From the NCBI RefSeq assembly GCF_002632875.1, contig NZ_NJCX01000008.1, positions 54,967 through 100,839 of the forward strand: a stretch of DNA of 45,873 bases, read 5' to 3'. The notes below the pieces were generated by a model, which saw nothing but the letters and a program-made list of their open reading frames with translations, had not been told where the DNA came from and ran no database searches. This document shows, one piece after another, positions 1 through 7,573 of this stretch. A program made the translations under genes and the position numbers. The stretch is from Xenorhabdus kozodoii. Lineage in GTDB: Bacteria; Pseudomonadota; Gammaproteobacteria; Enterobacterales; Enterobacteriaceae. The number at the start of each line of letters is the position of its first letter. Position 1 is the first letter of the stretch.

Positions 1-55
1 TAGCCACACGCTATGCCAAAAATAGCGCGTCTTTTCTTGCCGCAGTGCAAATCCG

Positions 56-370
56 TTGCCTTGTTCTTTGGTTGAAAATTTCATGACGACAGCGCCTAAG
101 TGGCGTTACAGTGCATTCTTTAAATCTAATCTGCTACACCGTTTAAGGGATTTGAACCGTGATCAACTGATCATTTGTGGGGTATATGCTCATATAGGCT
201 GTCTGACGACCGCGATTGATGCTTATTCACATGATATCGAAACCTTCTTTGTATCCGATGCGGTGGCGGATTTTTCAGAGGAAAAACACCATCTGGCGTT
301 GAGGATGGCAGCAGAAATCTGTGCTGTAGTGGCGTCGACGGAGCAAGTCATTACAAATCTGAGAACATAA
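56..370 (+). pseudogene. PhzD-type isochorismatase, C-terminal part only (5' part missing or frame broken)
   Basis: The protein matches the C-terminal half of PhzD-type isochorismatases, which convert 2-amino-2-deoxyisochorismate to trans-2,3-dihydro-3-hydroxyanthranilate. The match starts at KWRYSAFF (catalytic-lysine region, codon 98-100) and runs through the conserved CGVYAHIG and DAVADFS segments to a normal C-terminus. The family is about 207 residues, so about 120 N-terminal residues are missing. They cannot simply lie beyond the window edge: the same frame has a TAG at 23-25 and bases 26-90 do not resemble the family in any frame. The frame offers TTG at 56 and ATG at 83, neither with a convincing ribosome binding site. 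It ends 47 bp before the ADIC synthase gene, so both were probably in one operon. I infer a truncation or rearrangement; a sequencing frameshift is the alternative. Confidence 0.7.
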
Positions 371-417
371 TACGTCAGGGAGATCAAAAAACCTGATAAG
401 ACAGATTTTAAGGGGGA

Positions 418-2430
418 ATGATGTTGTTGAACGAATTACCACAGGGAGAGTTGCAATCAGAGGATGCGAATAATCTCTTTAGCCATTTAGTGAAGGCGAA
501 TAAACCTTTTGCATGTATTTATCGCCCATTATCCGATGCTAAAGACTCTTTTTTATTACTTGAGGGGGAAATAAAATACAGCCGTTCACTTTCAGCGCTA
601 GCACCCGTTTCACTGGAACCCACTCTTTCACTGAAATCAGGCCGTGTCGGTACAGTGGATATAACATCGCCTGAAGAACTGAGCGCTTCTCAATTAATTA
701 TCATTCCATTCAATCAGATTGCTGAAAAGGGATTCGCATGCCATAACGACAACGAACCTGTTATTGTGATGAATATCGAAAAACAAGTTCGTTATCAAAT
801 AAATAACTGGGGATTTATTAAGAGTGGTAAGCCAATAAAAGCAGCTAATATACATTTCGATATCACAGACAAGGCTTACAGCCTGATAGTGGAACAGGTG
901 ATCAACGATGAAATTAGTGCCGGCGAAGGCAGTAATTTTGTTATATCCAGAAGTCTGGAAGGCGATATTGAAGACTTTTCACTGGAAGATGTGCTCTCTC
1001 TATTTAATCAATTACTGATAAACGAATGTGGCTCTTATTGGACATGGGTTGTTTATACCGGCGACCGCTATTTTGTCGGTAGCAGCCCGGAGCAACATAT
1101 CCTGGTGGACGGTAAAGATGTTTCCATGAACCCAATAAGTGGCACGTTAAAATATCCAGAAAAAGAGATAGAACAGGCTTTGTACCACTTTGTTAACGAC
1201 CAAAAGGAACAGAATGAACTCTTTATGGTCGTTGATGAAGAACTGAAAATGATGAGTCGTATATGTGACAGTGATATTACGGTGATTGGACCTCAATTAA
1301 AGATGATGTCTCAGGTTGCACATACGGAATATTTTATCCGAGGTTCAACATCACAGACTATTCAAACTATCCTGAAAGAGTCCTTGTTTGCACCAACCGT
1401 TACCGGAAGCCCGGTACAAAATGCGTCTCAGGTCATTAAGCGTAGGGAAAACCGTGGTCGTGGTTATTACAGTGGTGTTATCGGAATGATTGGTGTTAAG
1501 AATAACCAACGCTATCTGGATTCCACTATATTAATCCGAGCGGCTGATATTACAAAAAGCGGGCATTTCCGATTGACTTCAGGGGCAACAATTGTTCATG
1601 ATTCAACGCCGGAAAATGAAGCTGAAGAGACCAAGGCAAAATTGAGTGGTTTAATGAGTTCTTTTTTTGATGAGAAAAAGGACATTAATTTAACCAATAA
1701 TGCCCAATTACCTGAACATATGTTGAGTAATATCACTGCGATATTACAGCAGCGTAATCATAAAGTTTCGTCTTTCTGGTTAGGAAATTCTCAAAAAAGA
1801 GTCTCGGCGCCCCATTTTCTTCCCTCCATTACGCTTATTGATATGGAAGACTCATTTACGGAGATGATTGCCTGCCAGTTACGTTATATTGGCTATCATG
1901 TGACGATCGTTTCATGGTCTGAGTCTGGTGCGTGTTTGCCGCAATTAATGGATTCAGGTAAAACAGATATTCTGTTTATTGGTCCGGGACCCGGCGATCC
2001 AAATGCTGTAAGTCATGACAAGATGGCAATGGGACGATCGCTGATTACAAATCGTTTAAAACAGAATCTACCACTAATTGGAACCTGTTTGGGGCATCAA
2101 CTCATTTGTGCTGAATTTGGTTTGCCCATCAAACGGCTTCCGAAAACACGGCAAGGAACGCAATATAAAATAGCCATTGAACAGATAACCAGTCATGTCG
2201 GGTTTTATAATAGTTTTGCCGCGATGCACAAATTACCACATTGGTTTACACCAAAATACAATCGATTGGTTTACCTTGAACGATTAGGTAATCACGAAAT
2301 TATTGCATTGAAATCTAATAATGTGGCATCAATACAGTTTCATAACGAATCTTTTTTAACGACGGATGCATTTCCCATTTATCATTGGATGATTGATAAC
2401 GCTATGGGATATGCAGATAAAGTATTGTAA
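418..2430 (+). CDS. phzE: PhzE-type 2-amino-2-deoxyisochorismate synthase (fused TrpE-like and glutamine amidotransferase)
   Basis: This 670-residue protein converts chorismate plus glutamine to ADIC, the branch point to dihydro-hydroxyanthranilate. The N-terminal ~430 residues are a chorismate-utilising domain with the PhzE signatures PISGT, ELKMMSRICD, AHTEYFIRG, TVTGSP and GRGYYSGVIG. Residues ~465-665 are a class I glutamine amidotransferase with Cys557 (GTCLGHQ), His642 and Glu644, so the triad is complete. It equals AdsX of tilimycin-type clusters in domain layout. The start is ambiguous: AGGGGG ends one base before ATG418, so ATG421 or the following TTG codons would be better spaced. 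An isochorismatase remnant precedes it, but no phzF or phzG follows; a convergent gene begins 119 bp downstream. Enzyme class is nearly certain; the final product is inferred. Confidence 0.92.
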   Translation: MMLLNELPQGELQSEDANNLFSHLVKANKPFACIYRPLSDAKDSFLLLEGEIKYSRSLSALAPVSLEPTLSLKSGRVGTVDITSPEELSASQLIIIPFNQIAEKGFACHNDNEPVIVMNIEKQVRYQINNWGFIKSGKPIKAANIHFDITDKAYSLIVEQVINDEISAGEGSNFVISRSLEGDIEDFSLEDVLSLFNQLLINECGSYWTWVVYTGDRYFVGSSPEQHILVDGKDVSMNPISGTLKYPEKEIEQALYHFVNDQKEQNELFMVVDEELKMMSRICDSDITVIGPQLKMMSQVAHTEYFIRGSTSQTIQTILKESLFAPTVTGSPVQNASQVIKRRENRGRGYYSGVIGMIGVKNNQRYLDSTILIRAADITKSGHFRLTSGATIVHDSTPENEAEETKAKLSGLMSSFFDEKKDINLTNNAQLPEHMLSNITAILQQRNHKVSSFWLGNSQKRVSAPHFLPSITLIDMEDSFTEMIACQLRYIGYHVTIVSWSESGACLPQLMDSGKTDILFIGPGPGDPNAVSHDKMAMGRSLITNRLKQNLPLIGTCLGHQLICAEFGLPIKRLPKTRQGTQYKIAIEQITSHVGFYNSFAAMHKLPHWFTPKYNRLVYLERLGNHEIIALKSNNVASIQFHNESFLTTDAFPIYHWMIDNAMGYADKVL

Positions 2431-2437
2431 AAATTAA

Positions 2438-2457
2438 TATGTTATGGAATAACATAT
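2438..2457. repeat. Inverted repeat after the ADIC synthase gene
   Basis: ATATGTTAT at 2437-2445 and its complement at 2449-2457 form a 9-bp hairpin just after phzE. No T-run follows, so it is a weak terminator candidate. A second, looser pair (GGGACAA 2472-2478, TTGTCCC 2509-2515) fills the rest of the convergent gap to the UvrA-like gene. Confidence 0.4.
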
Positions 2458-2549
2458 CGTAGAATCTTGTTGGGACAACCGATGTAACCTGTTGAAGAAT
2501 ACACTTGATTGTCCCGCTTAACTAATTTGGCTCTTTATTTTTGCTGGTT

Positions 2550-4814
2550 TTATTTAGTGACATGCTGACGCAAATAATCAGCGGTTAATGAGTTACCCTC
2601 TTCAAACATGGCTTGTGGTGTGCCGTTGAACATCACCCGGCCACCCTCCGTCCCTGCGCCTTCACCTAAATCAATAATCCAGTCCGCTTCTGCAATCACT
2701 TCTATATTGTGTTCAATGATCACGACAGAGTTTCCCTGTTCGACAAGGCGGCGAAACAACCTAATAAGTACCGCCACATCAGAAGGATGAAGCCCGGTTG
2801 TCGGTTCGTCAAAGACATATACGTCACCTTTATTGTTAAGATAAGATGCCAGTTTCAGTCTTTGGCACTCCCCGCCGGACAAGTGATCAAGCGATTCACC
2901 GAGGCGCATATAACCTAACCCGACATGCCGAATATTCTCTAATGTGGGCTGGATCTGGGGGTCTCCCGCAAAAAAGTTTGCCGCTTGGGTAATACTCATA
3001 TTCATGAGATCAACAATCGTTTTTCCTTTATATTTATAATTTAAGGCTTTTTGATTGAATTTTTGCCCCTGACACGCTTCACAAGGCAAAGATATCGAAT
3101 CCATAAAAGCCAAATCGGTTTCAATCACGCCTAACCCTTTACACTCAGGACATCCTCCCTTCGCATTTGGCGAAAACCACGATTTATCCACATCATTAGC
3201 CAGCGCAAAGCGCTCCCGGATGTGATCAAAAACACCGCTCCACGATGCAATATGCGAGCGTTTCGAGGTATGGATGGGTTTTTGGTCGATAACAACAGCA
3301 TTGGTACATTGAGGGACAACCTCTCCCATAATTAAGGAACTTTTTCCGGAGCCGGCTACGCCACTGACAGTAAGCATGATTCCCAGTGGGATATCGATAG
3401 AGATATCTTTCAGATTATGCAGTGTTGCGTTCCTGACAGGGATATATCCAAGCGGTTTTTTGGGATTTCGATTAAGGCGGGTTGTTTGGGACAGGTATTT
3501 TCCTGTTAAGGTTTCCGAAGCGCGTAACCCATTCAGATCGCCCTGATAAGTAATCGTCCCACCGTTATCGCCTGCGCAGGGACCTAAATCAATGACATGA
3601 TCTGCGATTTTAATGACATCCAGGTCATGTTCGACCATCAAGATAGTGTTGCCCTTGTCACGTAATTGCTGGATCAGTGTATTAAGTTTGGCAATATCGG
3701 CCGGATGTAACCCGGTGCTGGGTTCATCAATGATATACGTCATCCCGGTGAGACTGCTGCCTAAGTGCCGCACCATTTTTAATCGTTGTGACTCTCCACC
3801 GGATAATGTCGTCGTTGAGCGGTTAAGATTTAGATACCCTAAACCGACAGAGCACATTGATGTTAAACGTTCTTTTAAGGCATCAATGAGCGTGCTCACT
3901 GACGGATCAGACAGTGTAGTTATAAACTGGCTCAGTTCTATAATCGGCATATCGACACAATCGCCGATACTTTTGCCCTGAATTAAGCATGACAGGATCT
4001 GTTTGTTAAGCCTTTGTCCATGGCAGACGGAACACTGTTTCATTGAAACAATATCCTGAAATTCTTCACTTTTGTACTCTTTATGGTCTTTCACAAGATA
4101 ACTGCGCGTGAATCTGGGAATGATCCCTTCAAATCGAGCTGATTTAGGCCAGTCGGGTGATGGCGCCGCCGGCGCGATATTATCCGCGTAAAGTAAAAGC
4201 TGGCGTTCTTCTGCCGAGTAATCAGCGATTTTCTTATTATTATCAAATAAACCAGAATGTACATACCGGCGCCACCGCCAGGTTCCTGGCGCAAATGAGG
4301 GATAGGCAATTGCCCCTTCATTCAGAGACTTGTCTTCATGCAGAAGTTTTTTGACATCTATCGTACTGGCAATGCCCAGCCCTTGACAATTGGGACACAT
4401 ACCTGATGGGTGGTTGAAGGAGAAGACGTTGGAATACCCAACAAAGGGTTTACCGATCCGGGAAAACAGCAGGCGCAACAAAGTGTAAATATCTGATGCC
4501 GTCCCCACCGTTGAGCGTACATTTTCCCCAATCCGTTTTTGGTTAATAATAATGGCGGTGGTAAGGTTATTTATCTCATCGACATCAGGCCGGCCATAGT
4601 ACGGCAGCCGATGCCGGATATAAGGCGGGAAAGTATCATTGAGTTGTCTTTGGGATTCCGCGGCAATTGTACCGAATACAAGAGAGCTTTTACCTGAACC
4701 AGAAACACCGGTGAACACAGTGATGACATTCTTAGGAATATGTAAATCAATTCCTTTAAGATTATTTTGCTTCGCACCCCGAATTTCAATCGTGTTTTGT
4801 TCATGACTTCTCAT
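2550..4814 (-). CDS. UvrA-like ABC ATPase, probable drug self-resistance protein (UvrX/DrrC type)
   Basis: The 754-residue product has two UvrA-type ATPase halves: Walker A GVSGSGKSS near the N-terminus and GVAGSGKSS mid-protein, signatures LSGGESQRLK and LSGGECQRLK, and Walker B segments YIIDEPSTGLHP and YVFDEPTTGLHP. Four CxxC pairs (CPNC, CSVC, CPEC, CEAC) fit zinc modules. It is well short of true UvrA (about 940), consistent with the DrrC/UvrX class that lacks the UvrB-binding region and protects producers of DNA-binding drugs. ATG4814 is chosen because AAGGAG at 4824-4829 precedes it; a longer frame reaches 4871 but overlaps the exporter gene. The exporter stop is 5 bp upstream, so the two are translationally coupled. 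Removal of drug adducts from DNA is inferred from the family and from the neighbouring ADIC synthase. Confidence 0.88.
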   Translation of the reverse strand: MRSHEQNTIEIRGAKQNNLKGIDLHIPKNVITVFTGVSGSGKSSLVFGTIAAESQRQLNDTFPPYIRHRLPYYGRPDVDEINNLTTAIIINQKRIGENVRSTVGTASDIYTLLRLLFSRIGKPFVGYSNVFSFNHPSGMCPNCQGLGIASTIDVKKLLHEDKSLNEGAIAYPSFAPGTWRWRRYVHSGLFDNNKKIADYSAEERQLLLYADNIAPAAPSPDWPKSARFEGIIPRFTRSYLVKDHKEYKSEEFQDIVSMKQCSVCHGQRLNKQILSCLIQGKSIGDCVDMPIIELSQFITTLSDPSVSTLIDALKERLTSMCSVGLGYLNLNRSTTTLSGGESQRLKMVRHLGSSLTGMTYIIDEPSTGLHPADIAKLNTLIQQLRDKGNTILMVEHDLDVIKIADHVIDLGPCAGDNGGTITYQGDLNGLRASETLTGKYLSQTTRLNRNPKKPLGYIPVRNATLHNLKDISIDIPLGIMLTVSGVAGSGKSSLIMGEVVPQCTNAVVIDQKPIHTSKRSHIASWSGVFDHIRERFALANDVDKSWFSPNAKGGCPECKGLGVIETDLAFMDSISLPCEACQGQKFNQKALNYKYKGKTIVDLMNMSITQAANFFAGDPQIQPTLENIRHVGLGYMRLGESLDHLSGGECQRLKLASYLNNKGDVYVFDEPTTGLHPSDVAVLIRLFRRLVEQGNSVVIIEHNIEVIAEADWIIDLGEGAGTEGGRVMFNGTPQAMFEEGNSLTADYLRQHVTK

Positions 4815-4819
4815 TTCAT

Positions 4820-6058
4820 TTATCTCCTTACACGGACTAACATCAGGGATAATAGGGTAACAATCCCACATCCGATTAATACAACAGATATAGGAAACAA
4901 AGACACAGATTTGCCAAGACCGGTTAAAAATGCGGTCAAAGAAGCCACACCAAACTGAAGAGCACCGAGGACAGCAGAGCCAGCCCCTCTGACATCAGGA
5001 ACGGCTGTTAGTGCTAAACTCGCAGCATTGCCAAAAATTAACGCCATCGTAAACATAAGCAGCATGAAAATTACTGTTGTTAACTCAAGCTGATAGATGG
5101 TGAGGTAGTTTACAACCAGTAGCAGACAAGATAAGACAAAGGTGGTTACAACACCAATGATGACCAGCGCTTTGGCTCCGATCTTCTCAACCCACCGGGC
5201 ACTCAGTATGCTGCTGAACATCATAATTCCGGCATTAATCGCAAACACAATGGAAAAAAATCCGGGGGTGAATTTAAACATGGACTGGTAGATAAAAGGG
5301 GATGCTGAAATATAGGCAAACAGTGCCCCAAAAGTGGAGGAGAATACGAATGTATATCCCACATAGGCTCTGTTTTTAAACAGTTTTAAAAATGGCTTAA
5401 CCAAACTGCCCTTACTCCTACCCGATGCGGATTGGCTCGGCAAACTTTCCGGCACATAAATGAACGTTAAGATGGTAATGATCAGTGAAGTCACTGCCAT
5501 AAAGACAAATACAATCGGCCACGGGAAATAAGCGGCAACGCCGCCCATCAATGGCGCAATGATCGGTGCCGCACCTTGTATTGCCAGCATCAGGTTGAAA
5601 TAGTAGGCGGTTTTATTACCAAAACTGAGGTCGGAAACAATGGCTCGTGTTAGGACGATGCCTGAGGCTCCACCAGCACCTTGAAAAAAGCGGCTAATGA
5701 TTAACATCTCAATATTTGAAGAGAATGAACAGGCAACTGATGCCACAGTCAGCAAGATCATGCCGCCTAACAGAAGTTTTCTCCTGCCAATGACATCCGA
5801 CCAAGGACCAATGATTAATTGCCCAATCGCGAGACCCGCCATAAATGAGGTTAAACTCAATTGAATACCCGCCTGAGTTGTGGCGAGTGCGTGTGACATG
5901 GCGGGGAACAAAGGGAGGTACATGTCGGTTGAAAGAGCGCCAATAGCACTCAACATGCCCAGGATCAGAACCAGCTTGAATCCGAGTTCACTTTTTTGGT
6001 CAGGTGAAACGCCCTGATCTAAGTAACGATTAGTTAGTATATTTTCTGATTTTTTCAC
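4820..6058 (-). CDS. MFS multidrug exporter, Bcr/CflA family (MfsX-like)
   Basis: A 412-residue inner-membrane antiporter with about 12 hydrophobic segments. The TM1 motif GALSTDMYLPLFPAM is typical of the Bcr/CflA group, and the loop 2-3 motif A is GPWSDVIGRRKLLLGG. Drug:proton export is expected. The frame starts with GTG at 6058; an ATG at 6068 is out of frame. Its last codons carry the ribosome binding site of the UvrA-like gene, giving a two-gene exporter plus DNA-protection operon, as in tilimycin clusters where mfsX and uvrX are adjacent. Its upstream region holds a duplicated dyad that may be an operator. Substrate is inferred. Confidence 0.9.
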   Translation of the reverse strand: MKKSENILTNRYLDQGVSPDQKSELGFKLVLILGMLSAIGALSTDMYLPLFPAMSHALATTQAGIQLSLTSFMAGLAIGQLIIGPWSDVIGRRKLLLGGMILLTVASVACSFSSNIEMLIISRFFQGAGGASGIVLTRAIVSDLSFGNKTAYYFNLMLAIQGAAPIIAPLMGGVAAYFPWPIVFVFMAVTSLIITILTFIYVPESLPSQSASGRSKGSLVKPFLKLFKNRAYVGYTFVFSSTFGALFAYISASPFIYQSMFKFTPGFFSIVFAINAGIMMFSSILSARWVEKIGAKALVIIGVVTTFVLSCLLLVVNYLTIYQLELTTVIFMLLMFTMALIFGNAASLALTAVPDVRGAGSAVLGALQFGVASLTAFLTGLGKSVSLFPISVVLIGCGIVTLLSLMLVRVRR

Positions 6059-6113
6059 TGTTATTCATCCCATAATATAAACATATGATGAAGACTATAA
6101 CACCACAGAAAAA

Positions 6114-6133
6114 TGATTTCTATTTTGAAATTA
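6114..6133. promoter_or_regulatory. Candidate operator dyad, copy 1
   Basis: TGATTTC-N6-GAAATTA, a dyad with 6 of 7 symmetric positions, 56 bp upstream of the exporter start. The same half-sites with the same spacer length recur at 6285. A local repressor binding here is inference. Confidence 0.4.
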
Positions 6134-6284
6134 ATTTCTTTATGTCGCTAAAAAATACCATTCAAAACTGAATTCTAGTTCATTTTTCATGAATAAATAT
6201 ATAGTATAACCAATTATTAATTAATGGTTTTTATTTTTAATGTCATTTTTCTCATATCATAAGAGCTATAACGCTGCAATAAAA

Positions 6285-6304
6285 TGATTTCAATATGGAA
6301 ATTA
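6285..6304. promoter_or_regulatory. Candidate operator dyad, copy 2
   Basis: Second copy of TGATTTC-N6-GAAATTA, 171 bp from the first and embedded in a similar flanking sequence (CTATAAC upstream, AAAATGATTTC across the left half). No regulator gene is visible in the window. Confidence 0.4.
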
Positions 6305-6426
6305 TTTTTCTCACCGATGACGAATTCCATGTAAAATAATGGGCTTGTCTATAACCCTATCGCAGCGCGTTGAAGGTGAATTCGAAGAAGTTTTACTGAA
6401 AAATTCACTAGAGTTTCCAGATCTCT

Positions 6427-6446
6427 TTCTGTATATTTATACAGTA
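6427..6446 (+). promoter_or_regulatory. LexA (SOS) box upstream of dinB
   Basis: CTGT-N8-ACAG with an AT-rich centre and flanking TA, close to the enterobacterial LexA consensus, 21 bp before the dinB start. It implies SOS induction of dinB. Confidence 0.9.
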
Positions 6447-6467
6447 ATTTAGCCTGGGAGAGATCGG

Positions 6468-7523
6468 ATGCGCAAAATTATTCATATTGATATGGACTGC
6501 TTTTTTGCCGCCATTGAAATGCGGGATAATCCATCACTGCGCAATATTCCCATTGCTGTTGGGGGAAGTGCTGATCGAAGGGGGGTTATTTGTACCGCAA
6601 ATTATCCCGCCCGCCGTTTCGGGGTGCATAGTGCGATGTCCACTGCCATGGCATTAAAACTTTGCCCTCAATTGAAAGTTATCCCTGGCAGAATGGCGCA
6701 TTATAAAGCAGTGTCCCAACATCTCCGCCAAATTTTTTCCCGTTACACTGAATTGATTGAACCGCTTTCTTTCGATGAAGCCTATCTGGATGTGACGGAT
6801 TGCCATTATTGTCACGGCTCTGCCACATTGATTGCTCAAGAAATTCGTCAGGTCATTTTTGATGAGTTGCAGTTAACGGCCTCTGCGGGGGTGGCACCAG
6901 TCAGGTTTTTAGCCAAGATAGCCTCTGATATCAATAAACCCAATGGACAATATGTCATCTCCCCTGAACAGGTTGAAACTTTTGTGAATTCTCTGGTATT
7001 ACGCAAAATTCCTGGGGTCGGAAAAGTCACGGCTAAGCGTCTGTCGGACATGGGGTTAGAAACCTGCTTTGATGTGCAACATTACGATAAGCTGGCCTTA
7101 ATAAAACGGTTAGGTAAGTTCGGTTTGACGCTTTGGGAACGTAGCCACGGCATTGACGAACGGCAAATCACGCCAGAGCGCTTGCGTAAATCTGTTGGGG
7201 TGGAAAAAACGTTGGCACAGGATATCCATGAATGGCATGAGTGTGTTGAACTGATTGAAAAACTTTATCCTGAGCTGAGAAAACGGCTAGAAAAAGTCAA
7301 ACCTGATCTCCGTATTGCCCGTCAAGGTATCAAATTAAAATTCGATGATTTCCAATTGACGACACAGGAACATCTCCACCCTATATTGGATAAACGCGAT
7401 CTGATTCAGGTCGCAAAACAGGCCTGGGAAACACGCAGGGGAGGGCGAGGAGTCAGGCTAGTTGGGCTACATGTGACATTACAAAACCCACAACTGGAAC
7501 GCCAGCTTTTATTGGAGTGGTAA
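6468..7523 (+). CDS. dinB: DNA polymerase IV
   Basis: Error-prone Y-family translesion polymerase, 351 residues as in E. coli. Visible motifs are the metal-binding IHIDMDCFFAAIE at the N-terminus, the catalytic SFDEAYLDVT near residue 100, the helix-hairpin-helix KIPGVGKVTAKRL near 180, and the little-finger segment GVKLKF-like GIKLKFDDF. The C-terminal QLLLEW aligns with the E. coli beta-clamp-binding tail QLVLGL. ATG6468 follows a GGGAGAG ribosome binding site. A LexA box lies directly upstream. The downstream gene is convergent with a shared hairpin between. The gene marks the boundary between the accessory cluster and the conserved backbone. Confidence 0.97.
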   Translation: MRKIIHIDMDCFFAAIEMRDNPSLRNIPIAVGGSADRRGVICTANYPARRFGVHSAMSTAMALKLCPQLKVIPGRMAHYKAVSQHLRQIFSRYTELIEPLSFDEAYLDVTDCHYCHGSATLIAQEIRQVIFDELQLTASAGVAPVRFLAKIASDINKPNGQYVISPEQVETFVNSLVLRKIPGVGKVTAKRLSDMGLETCFDVQHYDKLALIKRLGKFGLTLWERSHGIDERQITPERLRKSVGVEKTLAQDIHEWHECVELIEKLYPELRKRLEKVKPDLRIARQGIKLKFDDFQLTTQEHLHPILDKRDLIQVAKQAWETRRGGRGVRLVGLHVTLQNPQLERQLLLEW

Positions 7524-7537
7524 ACTGCAAAGCGCGA

Positions 7538-7570
7538 AATCTCCCCCACGAACAGATGGCAGGGGAGATT
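7538..7570. terminator. Hairpin between dinB and pepD
   Basis: AATCTCCCC at 7538-7546 pairs with GGGGAGATT at 7562-7570, followed on the plus strand by an interrupted T-run. It sits between two converging genes and may end transcription of dinB. Confidence 0.6.
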
Positions 7571-7573
7571 CGG

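Larger units (their letters stand above)
6059..6467. other. Divergent intergenic region between exporter and dinB
   Basis: This 409-bp AT-rich gap contains two diverged copies of a ~60-bp segment (about 6082-6145 and 6253-6315), each with the dyad TGATTTC-N6-GAAATTA, and a LexA box next to dinB. A 37-codon frame at 6339-6452 has no ribosome binding site and is not called. Confidence 0.6.

Noticed and set aside
418-2430. Reading the left edge as a phenazine operon
   Set aside because: phzE alone fits, but phzF and phzG do not follow, and the neighbouring exporter/UvrA-like pair matches pyrrolobenzodiazepine clusters. Kept only as the alternative.
6339-6452. 37-codon frame before dinB (MGLSITLSQRVEGEFEE...)
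   Set aside because: No ribosome binding site, overlaps the LexA box, no recognised similarity.
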